27,872 bases of DNA from Bacteroidota bacterium. GTDB taxonomy: Bacteria > Bacteroidota > Bacteroidia > Bacteroidales > PUMT01. Made by a program: the position numbers and the translations under genes. The stretch covers positions 1 through 27,872 of the forward strand of contig PWPZ01000196.1 of NCBI GenBank assembly GCA_003556985.1. The letters are read 5' to 3'. Below the pieces are notes generated by a model, which worked only from the letters and a program-made list of their open reading frames with translations, did not search any database and was not told where the DNA came from. The stretch's first letter is position 1; every line of letters starts with the position of its first letter. This document shows positions 1 through 8,310 of this stretch, in pieces.

Positions 1-37
1 AACATCATTACCGAAAGCTTAAGGTAAAGGGGAAATT

Positions 38-191
38 TTGAATTCATGGTTGTCAGGTTTAGTTTGGATTGATGGTTATCTGGATTAGATTGGAATGACC
101 GTTATCCGTTTGGTTTGGAATGACCGTTATCCGCTATAGTTTGGAATGACCGTTATCTGGTATGGTTGGAATTCACCGCTATCCGGTTAAT
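38..191. repeat. Six-unit degenerate tandem repeat, 25-26 bp period
   Basis: Units begin at 38, 64, 90, 115, 141 and 166, so the spacing alternates between 25 and 26 bp with no unique spacer. The best-conserved core, seen in the third and fourth units, is TTGGAATGACCGTTATCC; outer units diverge (for example TTGGATTGATGGTTATCT and TTGGAATTCACCGCTATCC). The array lies in non-coding DNA downstream of the minus-strand gene at 433-1551. Its function is unknown. Confidence 0.85.
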
Positions 192-266
192 AAAACAAAA
201 ATAAACAAATTTTGATAAATACAAAATACCAGTGCCGCATTGCCAATTAAATTACATCGGATTACC

Positions 267-326
267 GCCTGAAAGGATTGCTGATTGCCTGACAGGTTTG
301 ACGACCGCCTGAAAGGACTGATGATT
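267..326. repeat. Three-unit 20-bp tandem repeat
   Basis: GCCTGA starts recur at 267, 287 and 307, exactly 20 bp apart. Units one and three are close (GCCTGAAAGGATTGCTGATT and GCCTGAAAGGACTGATGATT); the middle one is more diverged. The sequence is unrelated to the 25-26 bp array upstream. No function can be assigned. Confidence 0.75.
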
Positions 327-432
327 GTATTACAAAATCCACTGCCTCTTCATGGCAAAGGTTTCGGCAATGCAGGCATGCCAGAGCTGTTTGCCGGCCG
401 GAAGGAGTTGCCGGAAAGATTGATTTTGTTGT

Positions 433-1551
433 TCAGGGACGGTCTCTTTTTCTAATTACCATATCAATGACATTAACCATCATTTTTTTAACCCGCCATG
501 GTCCCACCCTCACGTTTTCCAGAAAATGCTTTGTTTCCAGAAGGGGATTCAGCAGATTAAGAGGAGGACCTATGAAGTTGGTAACTTCCTCGGACGATCT
601 CACAATTCCGGCTCCCAGCGAGTCCTTGAATTTTCTCAATCCCCTGTGGTTGGGACTTCTCTGCACCCCTCCAAAATTATAATACAGGTAGCCTGCATCC
701 TTAAACATACCGGTAACCTCATAAAAAAGAAGTGCTGTAGCCCCCGTTTTATAGCCTTCGCCGGTATTACCCATCAACAGACCATATGCCCTTTTCCTGC
801 AGGTGTAAATCAGCTGTATGCTTAAAATCTCCCCTTCCCTTTCAGCACAATAAAAGGAGGCATAGCCATTTTTCAGAAGTTTGTTGATTTCCTCCCTGTC
901 AAAAAAGGGCAAAAAGAGGTAGACGTAATCGCCATAACCTTTAGATAGCCTCGTTTTATATGTATCTTCCAACAGGCCGAAAAGATGTTCGGTCAGTTCT
1001 GCGGAATTACTTTTACGGATGGTAACTCCTTCCCTCTTTGCTTTTCGGGCTCTCCGCCTTATATCGGGATCAAATCTCTTCCGTATATCCTCCTTATCAC
1101 CCTGAAGATCGAAGACATACTCAGCTCTTTCATATTCCCTGAAGAATCGTGTTTTCAAAGGAATATATGAATGATTATCGTACGCTTTAAGAGATATTCT
1201 TTTATATCCTTTTCCCCTGGCATAGTTATACAAAGCCCTTTTGCTCTTTTCTATTACGGAATGATCGGTAGTGTCGAAAGAAATCCCTGAAAAAGAAAAC
1301 AACTGCTTCATGTTTTCTCCGCGTATATTGGTTTCAATTCCGCCAAGCAGTGCCACCCTCCTGTTATCGTACAGAAATTTAAGGTAAACCGTATTTCTGT
1401 CGGGATTAGAAATGCTTTCAAGCCATTCACAGTCCATAAACAATCCCCCGTAATGGCCATCAAGCTCTGTAATCCAGGTTTCAGGTGTGTTTATTCTTTC
1501 TATTACTACTTCGGACATTTGATAATATGCGGTTTTTTTGTTAAACAACAT
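433..1551 (-). CDS. FemAB/GNAT-like acyltransferase
   Basis: This 372-residue soluble protein has the look of the FemAB-like branch of the GNAT superfamily, which transfers an acyl or aminoacyl group to cell-wall or surface-glycan acceptors. The clearest sign is the C-terminal motif YYNFGGVQRSPNHRGLRKFK, around residues 288-310, matching the family pattern in which a YxFGG turn is followed by a Gly-Leu-x-x-Phe-Lys segment. A basic stretch (RRRARKAKREG) lies near residues 164-174. There is no signal peptide, so it should be cytoplasmic. An ATG 11 codons in (MSEVVIER) is a plausible alternative start. It diverges from the ATP-grasp gene across about 50 bp, suggesting related roles. The acceptor cannot be told from sequence. 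Confidence 0.7.
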   Translation of the reverse strand: MLFNKKTAYYQMSEVVIERINTPETWITELDGHYGGLFMDCEWLESISNPDRNTVYLKFLYDNRRVALLGGIETNIRGENMKQLFSFSGISFDTTDHSVIEKSKRALYNYARGKGYKRISLKAYDNHSYIPLKTRFFREYERAEYVFDLQGDKEDIRKRFDPDIRRRARKAKREGVTIRKSNSAELTEHLFGLLEDTYKTRLSKGYGDYVYLFLPFFDREEINKLLKNGYASFYCAEREGEILSIQLIYTCRKRAYGLLMGNTGEGYKTGATALLFYEVTGMFKDAGYLYYNFGGVQRSPNHRGLRKFKDSLGAGIVRSSEEVTNFIGPPLNLLNPLLETKHFLENVRVGPWRVKKMMVNVIDMVIRKRDRP

Positions 1552-1601
1552 TTGAGCCTGGTTGTTTAAATGGTTAACATCACAAAAACAACTCTCAATT
1601 G

Positions 1602-2552
1602 ATGGAAACCGAAAAGAAAAAGAGCAGAAAAAGAAATTATATGCATCATTTTCCCTCCGGTGTAAACAAATTTTATGCCGATATCAAATTAAATATGGAC
1701 CGTTTACTGGGTTTTAAAAAACTTAAAGCCCAATACCTTTCCAGGGTCGGGCATGAACTAAATCTGGATTCGCCACGGTCATTCAATGAAAAAACAATAT
1801 GGAAAAAAATCTATGACAGAAATCCATTGCTGGTAAGGACGGCCGACAAATATGCCGTCAGATCCTATGTAACAGATATGCTTGGTGACCAGGAAGCGGA
1901 AAAGATACTGATACCCCTTTATTACGTTACCGACACACCAGAGTCCATTCCTTTCGGCACACTACCCGATGATTTCGTGGTTAAGCCTAACCATGGGAGT
2001 CAGATGCATTTGATCGTTAAGGGAAAAAATAAAATAACCGCAGAACAAATAATTAAAAAATGCAGGGAATGGCTTAAGATTGATTACGGGTTGTACGGGC
2101 ATGAATGGGCTTACAGAAACATCCCCAAAAAAATCATCGTGGAAAAATTGTTGCAAACCAGGAGCGGCGGACTACCGGATGATTTTAAGCTTTATTGCTT
2201 TCACGGCAAATGCAGGCTTATCCGGGTGTCGCAAAACCGGTTCAGTGATGGTGAATTGTCTGCCTATTTTGATCTTGACTGGAATATGCTGCCGGTGCAT
2301 AATCCGGGCTATGAATTAACAAAAACCCCCTTTAAAAAACCTTCCGGGCTCGGCAGAATAATCAGCCTTAGTGAAAAACTGTCGGAGAAATTCGACGCGG
2401 TAAGGGTGGATCTGTATAATTTAGAGGGAGAAACTTATTTGGGAGAGCTCACTCATTACGATGCTTCGGGAATGGCCCGATTTGAGCCCGAATCATTTGA
2501 TTATGAACTGGGCTCCTTCTGGGAAACAACCAGAAACTACTGGAAGCAATAA
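1602..2552 (+). CDS. TupA-like ATP-grasp protein
   Basis: The 316-residue product resembles the TupA-like ATP-grasp family, named for a teichuronopeptide biosynthesis protein and common in surface-polysaccharide loci. Such enzymes use ATP to couple a carboxylate to an amine or hydroxyl. Visible hallmarks are SFNEKTIWKKIYDRNP near the N-terminus, the KPNHGS nucleotide-binding strand at about residue 128, RVDLY near residue 268, and GELTHYDASGM shortly after, where the acidic residue would bind metal. A TTG lies directly before the ATG at 1602; I chose the ATG. A further in-frame Met lies at residue 14 (MHHFPSGVNKF). No signal peptide or membrane segment is seen. No glycosyltransferases flank it, so its substrate is unknown. 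Confidence 0.8.
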   Translation: METEKKKSRKRNYMHHFPSGVNKFYADIKLNMDRLLGFKKLKAQYLSRVGHELNLDSPRSFNEKTIWKKIYDRNPLLVRTADKYAVRSYVTDMLGDQEAEKILIPLYYVTDTPESIPFGTLPDDFVVKPNHGSQMHLIVKGKNKITAEQIIKKCREWLKIDYGLYGHEWAYRNIPKKIIVEKLLQTRSGGLPDDFKLYCFHGKCRLIRVSQNRFSDGELSAYFDLDWNMLPVHNPGYELTKTPFKKPSGLGRIISLSEKLSEKFDAVRVDLYNLEGETYLGELTHYDASGMARFEPESFDYELGSFWETTRNYWKQ

Positions 2553-2582
2553 ACAACCGGAAAAAACATTCCCCGGGGAGTA

Positions 2583-3413
2583 TCAGATCATCTCTATGGC
2601 ATCAATGGGCAGCCATCCCTGATTACCGTCACTCAGCCTCACCGAACACCAGTCGCCGAAGCTTTCTCCGACATGGACCTTTGTACCTTCATGGATTATA
2701 AAAAGATCGGGGCTGCCGTAATCGGGTGAACTCTTAACGGGCACAGCCGGTGAAAAAACAATTGCCGTATTATGGTTTCTGAGGTAGTTTCTCTGATCAA
2801 GTCCAAGCGAGAAGCTTAATGCTGAAAGTATGAATACCATAACAGCCAGCAAGAAGAAAATTTTTTTCATAATTACTGATGCAGAAAACAGAAACACGGA
2901 AAGAAATACAAGAGTCACAATAAAGAATGACACACTTGCTGCTGCCCAGGTACCTGCATCGACAAGGTTCCTGGCTTCCTGCCACCAACGGTTGAGAAAA
3001 AATACCGGTAATTTCTCGATCCTGTCCCTTATCCGGTTCCGGGCAAGTTCAAGGTTAAACCTGATATCCTCATCGCCGGGTGCAATCAAGGCGGCTCTTT
3101 CAAAATTCAGTATTGCTGCCGCGATGTTGCCCGACCGGTAGTATGCATTTCCGAGATTATAAAACAGTTCGGCCGACCGGTAGCCGGAATCAATGATCTG
3201 TTCGTAAAGCACGACCGCCTCATCGAAATTGTTTTCCGTATATAGCTTATTTGCCATCCCGAATTTCTCTTCCGGGCTTAATAATAAAAGGTCACCGGAT
3301 AAGATTCCGGCATTTTCATTGCCGGTATATTCCTGTCCCTGAAGATTGCAAGCCAGGGCAGATAAAAAGGCGGAGAACAGCAATGCCACATACAGTTTTT
3401 CGGATCGGATCAT
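2583..3413 (-). CDS. batE: BatE: TPR and SH3-type membrane protein of the aerotolerance operon
   Basis: Last gene of the Bat operon. The 276-residue product has an N-terminal secretion signal (LYVALLFSAFLSALAC), TPR repeats around residues 50-125 (for example AELFYNLGNAYYRSGNIAAA), two closely spaced membrane helices at roughly 150-200, and a C-terminal bacterial SH3 domain ending GNQGWLPIDAIEMI. This order is that of Bacteroidota BatE, thought to act with BatA-D at the inner membrane facing the periplasm. The ATG overlaps the batD stop by one base (TAATG), implying translational coupling. The cysteine after SALA is not in a good lipobox, so lipidation is doubtful. Confidence 0.88.
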   Translation of the reverse strand: MIRSEKLYVALLFSAFLSALACNLQGQEYTGNENAGILSGDLLLLSPEEKFGMANKLYTENNFDEAVVLYEQIIDSGYRSAELFYNLGNAYYRSGNIAAAILNFERAALIAPGDEDIRFNLELARNRIRDRIEKLPVFFLNRWWQEARNLVDAGTWAAASVSFFIVTLVFLSVFLFSASVIMKKIFFLLAVMVFILSALSFSLGLDQRNYLRNHNTAIVFSPAVPVKSSPDYGSPDLFIIHEGTKVHVGESFGDWCSVRLSDGNQGWLPIDAIEMI

Positions 3414-5314
3414 TATTGCCTGATATTTTGTTCGATCAGTGTTATAATCTTAATCGTATCGTTATATATAATATTCTTATCGGCCGGGGAGGACGAGGGG
3501 GCATAGCGTGCAAATTCACAATCGTCAATTATTCCGATCAACCTTTCAACATCCTTTTTTGGGATATTTTTTTCTATAAGTGCAGATTTTAAATTTTGCC
3601 GGTTAAGATCGGATACCGGTATGAGCAGCTTGTCGCTCAGATAACCCCATATGGCCCTGAGGGTTTCATCAAAAAATTTCCGGGAATCGTCTTCTCTGAG
3701 ATAGCTACCGGCCGATTTCAGACGGCGCCGGGCCACCTTACCGGCTCTGCGGTTTTTCATCCTTGCAATATCGGCCCTGTCGCGGATATTTTTTTTCTGA
3801 ACGCTGATAAAGGCTATAAAAAAAACCAGCGGTATTATGAACCACAGATAAAAAGGGAATGAGCCAAAAGGATCACTGATTGTTTGTTTTAACACCACTC
3901 CCGATGTTTTGATAAAACGGATATCCCTTCCTATGATCCTCAGGTCTTCCCGGGCATATCCTGCGGCGGCAATCCCTCCCCCGCTATCATCACCCTGTTC
4001 AACAAGAAGGTGAAATTCGCCGGTGCCGGTACTCCTGTATTGTGCGGCGGCAGGATCGAAATAACTGAATTGCAGGGAAGGGATACTGAAATTACCCGTC
4101 GAGCGGGGAATTATAAGATATTCCCAGGTTATCTTACCCTGCTGGCCGGCCGGACTATTGGTTATGGCTTCGCTAACGTTGGGATCATAAACTTCAAATC
4201 CATGCGTAAAATCTATTTCCGGCTGCCTTAGCAGCCTGAGGTTTCCCTGTCCCGAAATCGTCAGCCGCATGGTAATTGCTTCATTGGACCTTGGTCTTTC
4301 CGGTTCTATTTCAGCGGAAAGACTGAAACTGCCAACACCTCCCGAAAAACCTTCCGGCCTTTCTCCGGGCAAAGGCTTGACTTTCAAGGTAAGCGGGGGA
4401 CTCTCCACCGGAATTCTCCTTGATTCGGTGCCGCCGAAAAAATCGTCAAACAAGCTTCCCCGCCTTCCGACACGTTGCCTGACCACCGCATCCATACCGA
4501 AAGGTTCAATTTTTATCTCTCCGTTTCTCTGGGGGAACAGGAGCATCTGTTTAAGGATGCCCGTGCCGTAAATCTCTCCGTTAATAACTTCACGATCAAG
4601 GCTCCTCAGGGGAGGGGTTTCTATATCCTGCTGGTAAAATCCGCTGAAAGCAGGAAACCTGACATTCTCGATTCCGGTAAGGTCAAGTTTGGAATAAAGC
4701 TTTATGGTGGCCAGTATCCCCTCACCCTGAAAAACTTCCTTTTTATCAAGCAGTATTCTTACAAAGATATCATCGCCGGCAATGTCGGGCAGACTCCGGT
4801 CGGCGGTTGCGTCCGGACCGGCTGGTTCCCGGCCGGTGCCTTGTCCTGCACTGCCGCTTACCACTTCTATACTAACGCTGTTTGAAGTGTATTGATCTTC
4901 ACCTGCGGTTATTGATGCCGGACCGATAGTATAATTACCTTCCTCAGTGGCGCCAAGAACATATGTGTAGGTAACCGACCGGCTCTGTGTCATCTCTCCG
5001 TTAATGATCTGGACGCTGCTGCTGCTGGAGGTGGCAGGTCCTGATATAAGCCGGAAAAGGCCAAGGTCAGGAAGACGGATATTTTCGGCCCGGGTATTAA
5101 TGGTGTAAACAAGCCTGAACTGCTCGCCGGCAGCCACTACAGAGGGAGCCGATGCTGTAAATTGCACCTCCTGCGCGTGGGCAAATGATGTGAACAGAAC
5201 AAAAAAAACAATTTTTAATGCTGCAGGAACATTTTTATATCCCCAGACTTTCAGCGTATTTTGCCTGCTTTCGCCTGAAATTTTATATGTATTTTCTATA
5301 AAGTGAAACAACAT
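3413..5314 (-). CDS. batD: BatD: oxygen-tolerance membrane protein
   Basis: A 633-residue protein with the BatD architecture: a signal sequence (KIVFFVLFTSFAHAQEV, about residues 33-48), a long series of extracytoplasmic beta-rich domains starting with EVQFTASAPSVVAAGEQF, a single membrane helix near residues 484-505 (FYLWFIIPLVFFIAFISV), and a basic cytoplasmic tail of about 125 residues. The annotated ATG leaves an unusually long 30-residue stretch before the hydrophobic core of the signal, so the true start may be an internal non-ATG codon; no other Met precedes the signal. It is separated from batC by 104 bp, the widest gap in the 3' half of this operon, and that gap contains a direct repeat. 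Confidence 0.88.
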   Translation of the reverse strand: MLFHFIENTYKISGESRQNTLKVWGYKNVPAALKIVFFVLFTSFAHAQEVQFTASAPSVVAAGEQFRLVYTINTRAENIRLPDLGLFRLISGPATSSSSSVQIINGEMTQSRSVTYTYVLGATEEGNYTIGPASITAGEDQYTSNSVSIEVVSGSAGQGTGREPAGPDATADRSLPDIAGDDIFVRILLDKKEVFQGEGILATIKLYSKLDLTGIENVRFPAFSGFYQQDIETPPLRSLDREVINGEIYGTGILKQMLLFPQRNGEIKIEPFGMDAVVRQRVGRRGSLFDDFFGGTESRRIPVESPPLTLKVKPLPGERPEGFSGGVGSFSLSAEIEPERPRSNEAITMRLTISGQGNLRLLRQPEIDFTHGFEVYDPNVSEAITNSPAGQQGKITWEYLIIPRSTGNFSIPSLQFSYFDPAAAQYRSTGTGEFHLLVEQGDDSGGGIAAAGYAREDLRIIGRDIRFIKTSGVVLKQTISDPFGSFPFYLWFIIPLVFFIAFISVQKKNIRDRADIARMKNRRAGKVARRRLKSAGSYLREDDSRKFFDETLRAIWGYLSDKLLIPVSDLNRQNLKSALIEKNIPKKDVERLIGIIDDCEFARYAPSSSPADKNIIYNDTIKIITLIEQNIRQ

Positions 5315-5356
5315 TATCTAAGAAATTATATTACCAACCCTGACCTGTTATGTTGA

Positions 5357-5422
5357 TTTAGAATACAATAAAAATACTACTGCTGATCTTTCTGCTGGTT
5401 TAGAATACAATAAAAATACTAC
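5357..5422. repeat. Perfect 24-bp direct repeat in the batC-batD gap
   Basis: The same 24 bases (starting TTTAGAATACAATAAAAATA on the plus strand) occur at 5357-5380 and 5399-5422, separated by 18 bp. The second copy includes the batC stop codon (minus-strand TAG at 5419-5421). The short segment between the copies contains CTGCTGATC/CTGCTGG-like sequence. The arrangement suggests a small local tandem duplication of the batC 3' end. Confidence 0.9.
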
Positions 5423-6234
5423 CAGTTCCTGCCTGTTCCGGGTTGTTGTCCGGCAGACTTGCTTTCCATCAGTTTTTCCTGCACTCTCTGTTCCTCCCTT
5501 TCTGCGGCTTCAAGCATACGGAGGGCATCTTCGGGTGAAATCTCTCCGGGTTGCGGCTGATCTGACTGGCGGGGCATATCGTCCTCTCCGGAATCGGAGC
5601 CTGTATCCGGAGCTTCCCGATCATCGGCATCATCCATATTATCCTGGCCGTCTCCCGCCCGATCATCGTGTTCCCCCTGGTCATCGCCTTCGCCGCGGTC
5701 TTCGTCCTCCTGATCCTGATCACCGTCTTCTCCGTCTCCATCTCCTTCTGGCTGGTTTTCCATCTCATCCAGAAGATGCTGCGCAAAAGCAAGGTTATAA
5801 CGTGTCTCCTCATCGCCGGGATTATTCCTGAGCGCCTCTTTATATGCCGCTATGCTCTGGGGGATCTGCTGAGACATGAGCAGGGAATTGCCAAGGTTAT
5901 GATAGACTTTTGACCGGTTAAGGGGATCTTCAATATCATCGGCAAGCTCTCCGAAAAACCTGGTTGCCTCATCGTACCTATCCTGTTTGTAAAGGGAGTT
6001 ACCAAGATTAAACCGTGCAAGCGGAGAATCTTCAGCTTTCTCCAGGGCCCGGCGGTAGGAAAGTTCGGATTCATCAAAAAGCTCTTTCTGGTACAGACGG
6101 TTTCCTTCCCGCAACAATCTTTTTTCTGCCTGGGAGAACGCATTTTGTGAATAACCTGCCAGGACGGTCATAAGAAGAATTACCGTCAAATGCCGGAATA
6201 AATGCAAATTATGGATTCGGATCATAGTTGTCAT
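5419..6234 (-). CDS. batC: BatC: TPR protein with acidic linker
   Basis: The 271-residue product begins with a hydrophobic signal or anchor (HLTVILLMTVLAGYSQNAF), followed by TPR repeats at about residues 35-150 (for example ARFNLGNSLYKQDRYDEATRFF and VYHNLGNSLLMSQQIPQSIA). A highly acidic Asp/Glu/Gly/Gln tract follows (about 160-220), then a charged helix (LRMLEAAEREEQRVQEKLME) and a short basic end finishing in Asn-Trp. This matches BatC of Bacteroidota, a scaffold partner of BatA and BatB. Start and batB stop are two bases apart. A second Met at residue 4 is an alternative start. The acidic tract is low complexity and may bind cations or basic partners; that is inference. Confidence 0.87.
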   Translation of the reverse strand: MTTMIRIHNLHLFRHLTVILLMTVLAGYSQNAFSQAEKRLLREGNRLYQKELFDESELSYRRALEKAEDSPLARFNLGNSLYKQDRYDEATRFFGELADDIEDPLNRSKVYHNLGNSLLMSQQIPQSIAAYKEALRNNPGDEETRYNLAFAQHLLDEMENQPEGDGDGEDGDQDQEDEDRGEGDDQGEHDDRAGDGQDNMDDADDREAPDTGSDSGEDDMPRQSDQPQPGEISPEDALRMLEAAEREEQRVQEKLMESKSAGQQPGTGRNW

Positions 6235-6236
6235 TA

Positions 6237-7268
6237 TTATCTTGTCTTAAATAGTTTTAAGCTGTTCAACCATTTATTTTTTCGCTCAAGAATCAAAAAA
6301 TCAATAAAAAGCAGAAATAGTGCAATAAAGGCCATATACTGAAAACGTTCGTTAAATTCTGTATATTGCAGCTCCTCAAATGCTTCTTTTTCCATCTTTT
6401 CTATTTCATCCATTATCATCTCCAGGCCTGTACCGGAAGAGCCCGCCCTGACAAATATCCCCTCCCCTGCTGAAGCTATGCCTCTTAATGTGGCTTCATC
6501 AAAACGGCTGATAACAGTATTGCCCTCAGAATCGGTCATGAACCGCCCCTGCCGGCCTTCTCCGGCCGGTATGGGAGCCCCTTCGGGTCTTCCCATTCCT
6601 ATGGTATGAATGGTGATTCCTTTTTCTCTTGCCGTTGCTGCTGCATTTACCGGGTCATCCTCATGATCCTCTCCATCCGAAATTATGATAAGCACCCTGC
6701 TGGCGGTTGATTCAGGTGTAAATGACCTGACCGCCAAATCAATGGCCCTGCCGATAGCTGTACCCTGAACGGGAACAATATCGGTCGAAACATTGTCAAG
6801 AATCATCCTGAAGGCAGCATAATCACTGGTAACGGGTACCTGCACATAGGCATCACCTGCAAATACCACAAGTCCGATCCTGTCATTCCGTAAACTGCCT
6901 GCAAGCCTTGACACAGCCATTTTTGATCGTTCCAGCCGGTTGGGAAGAATATCTTCCGCCATCATACTGTTGGATACATCAAGCGCTATGATTATCTCAA
7001 CCCCTTCCCTCTTAACCTCTTCAAGCCTCGAGCCAAATCTCGGTCCGGCCATGGCAAGGATTAAAAACACCATGGAAAAGAGTACCAGAGCAAACTTCAG
7101 GGCAGGCCTCCGTCCGGAGGCGAGCGGCATAAGAAATTCCATTAGCCCGGGATCACCGAATTTTCTGATGGCCCTCTTCCGGTAAAACCTTGCAGTAAGG
7201 AATACCACCAGCATAAAGGGGACCAGCAATAAAAACCAAAAATATTCAGTATGTGCAAACTCAACCAT
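6237..7268 (-). CDS. batB: BatB: von Willebrand factor A membrane protein
   Basis: The 343-residue product has two N-terminal membrane helices (residues about 8-26 and 58-76), a von Willebrand factor A domain, and a C-terminal helix (YMAFIALFLLFIDFLILE). The metal-ion-dependent adhesion site is intact: DVSNS for the DxSxS loop, a Thr in VQGTAIGRAI, and the Asp in IISDGEDHEDD. In the Bat system BatA and BatB are paired VWA proteins that assemble with TPR partners and are thought to be served by the MoxR ATPase. It follows batA by 24 bp and precedes batC by 2 bp, so all are likely co-transcribed. It could be swapped with BatA by name in some schemes; order in the operon decides the symbol here. 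Confidence 0.9.
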   Translation of the reverse strand: MVEFAHTEYFWFLLLVPFMLVVFLTARFYRKRAIRKFGDPGLMEFLMPLASGRRPALKFALVLFSMVFLILAMAGPRFGSRLEEVKREGVEIIIALDVSNSMMAEDILPNRLERSKMAVSRLAGSLRNDRIGLVVFAGDAYVQVPVTSDYAAFRMILDNVSTDIVPVQGTAIGRAIDLAVRSFTPESTASRVLIIISDGEDHEDDPVNAAATAREKGITIHTIGMGRPEGAPIPAGEGRQGRFMTDSEGNTVISRFDEATLRGIASAGEGIFVRAGSSGTGLEMIMDEIEKMEKEAFEELQYTEFNERFQYMAFIALFLLFIDFLILERKNKWLNSLKLFKTR

Positions 7269-7292
7269 TTTTAATCCGTTTAATTCACCCGC

Positions 7293-8285
7293 TTACGGGA
7301 TATTCCTTAACCATAACAACCTTATCAGTAATTCGCAAATCAGCAGCAGTCCGGCGAAAAGGGCAAACGACCGGTATTCTTCCCTGCTGGTATTAAAATG
7401 TCTTACTTCGATGCGTGACCTTTCCATCTCCTCGATTTCGGAATATATCTCGGTTAACTTAGCCTCATCGGTAGCCCTGAAATAACTGCCCCCGGTAAGG
7501 GCGGCAATTTCGGCTAAAATTTCTTCATCAAGATCAGCTTCTATTTCCCGGTACTGCACGCCATAGGGAGTCTGAACCGGAAAGGGAGCCGGCCCCCTGC
7601 TGCCCACACCCACAGTATAAACCCTTATGCCGAAATTTGCTGCAATGCCGGCGGCAGTCAACGGATCTATAGACCCGCGATTATTAACCCCGTCGGTGAG
7701 CAGAATTACAATTCTGCTTTTTGATTCGCTGTTTTTCAGGCGGTTGACTGCGGTTGCCAGTCCCATCCCGATAGCTGTTCCATCTTCTATCATTCCGATC
7801 TCAACCTCACTCAATAAATTAACCAGGACCCCGTGATCGGTGGTAAGGGGGCACTGGGTAAAACTCTCTCCGCCAAATATAACCAGTCCCATCCTGTCAT
7901 TGGTCCTGCCCCTGATGAAATCTGCAGCTATTTCCCTGGCGGCCTCCATACGGTTCGGACGGAAATCCTCTGCAAGCATACTGCTGGAAATATCCAGTGA
8001 TATCATAATGTCAATTCCTTCGGTTATCATCTCCTCCCACTGATCATGGGTCTGTGGCCTGGCAAGGACAATAACAAGAAAAGCAACTGCAAGCATGCGA
8101 AAGGCAAAGACTATATGCTGAAGGTAGTGGCGAATGGTAACCGGGGTATTATCAAGCCATTGCATGCCGGGCATCTGCAAAGAGGGATAACGGTTACGCT
8201 GCCTGAAGACATACCACAATATCATTGCGGGAATCAATAGCAACAGCCAAAGAAATTCTGGATTTGCAAAACTGTATTCGCTCAT
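7293..8285 (-). CDS. batA: BatA: von Willebrand factor A membrane protein
   Basis: A 330-residue inner-membrane protein. It opens with a hydrophobic segment (PEFLWLLLLIPAMILWYVF), has a second helix near residues 55-75 (IVFAFRMLAVAFLVIVLARP), a VWA domain, and a C-terminal helix (SFALFAGLLLICELLIRLLW). The MIDAS motif is intact: LDISSSMLAEDF, the Thr of EDGTAIGMG, and LLTDGVNNRG. Family members are the first VWA component of the aerotolerance system first described in Bacteroides fragilis. The gene sits 25 bp after the BatD-like membrane protein and 24 bp before batB on the same strand. Confidence 0.9.
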   Translation of the reverse strand: MSEYSFANPEFLWLLLLIPAMILWYVFRQRNRYPSLQMPGMQWLDNTPVTIRHYLQHIVFAFRMLAVAFLVIVLARPQTHDQWEEMITEGIDIMISLDISSSMLAEDFRPNRMEAAREIAADFIRGRTNDRMGLVIFGGESFTQCPLTTDHGVLVNLLSEVEIGMIEDGTAIGMGLATAVNRLKNSESKSRIVILLTDGVNNRGSIDPLTAAGIAANFGIRVYTVGVGSRGPAPFPVQTPYGVQYREIEADLDEEILAEIAALTGGSYFRATDEAKLTEIYSEIEEMERSRIEVRHFNTSREEYRSFALFAGLLLICELLIRLLWLRNIP

Positions 8286-8310
8286 TTCCGGTCTCTTTTC
8301 CTTATTAAAG

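Larger units (their letters stand above)
1..432. other. Gene-free left end with two repeat arrays
   Basis: No convincing coding region is visible on either strand. The stretch contains a six-unit tandem array (38-191), an AT-rich tract just after it (about 187-232), and a separate three-unit 20-bp array (267-326). The last 60 bp before the stop codon of the minus-strand gene at 433 are GC-richer and contain short CCGG-rich complementary pieces, but I could not build a clear terminator from them. Confidence 0.7.

Noticed and set aside
38..191. CRISPR array
   Set aside because: The repeats abut with no unique spacers, units are degenerate and no cas gene is near.
2583..3413. BatE as a lipoprotein
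   Set aside because: The cysteine in SALAC does not have leucine at -3, so a standard signal peptidase I site is as likely.
3596..4885. Plus-strand reading frames opposite batD
   Set aside because: They are antisense shadows of the GC-rich coding strand with no domain features.
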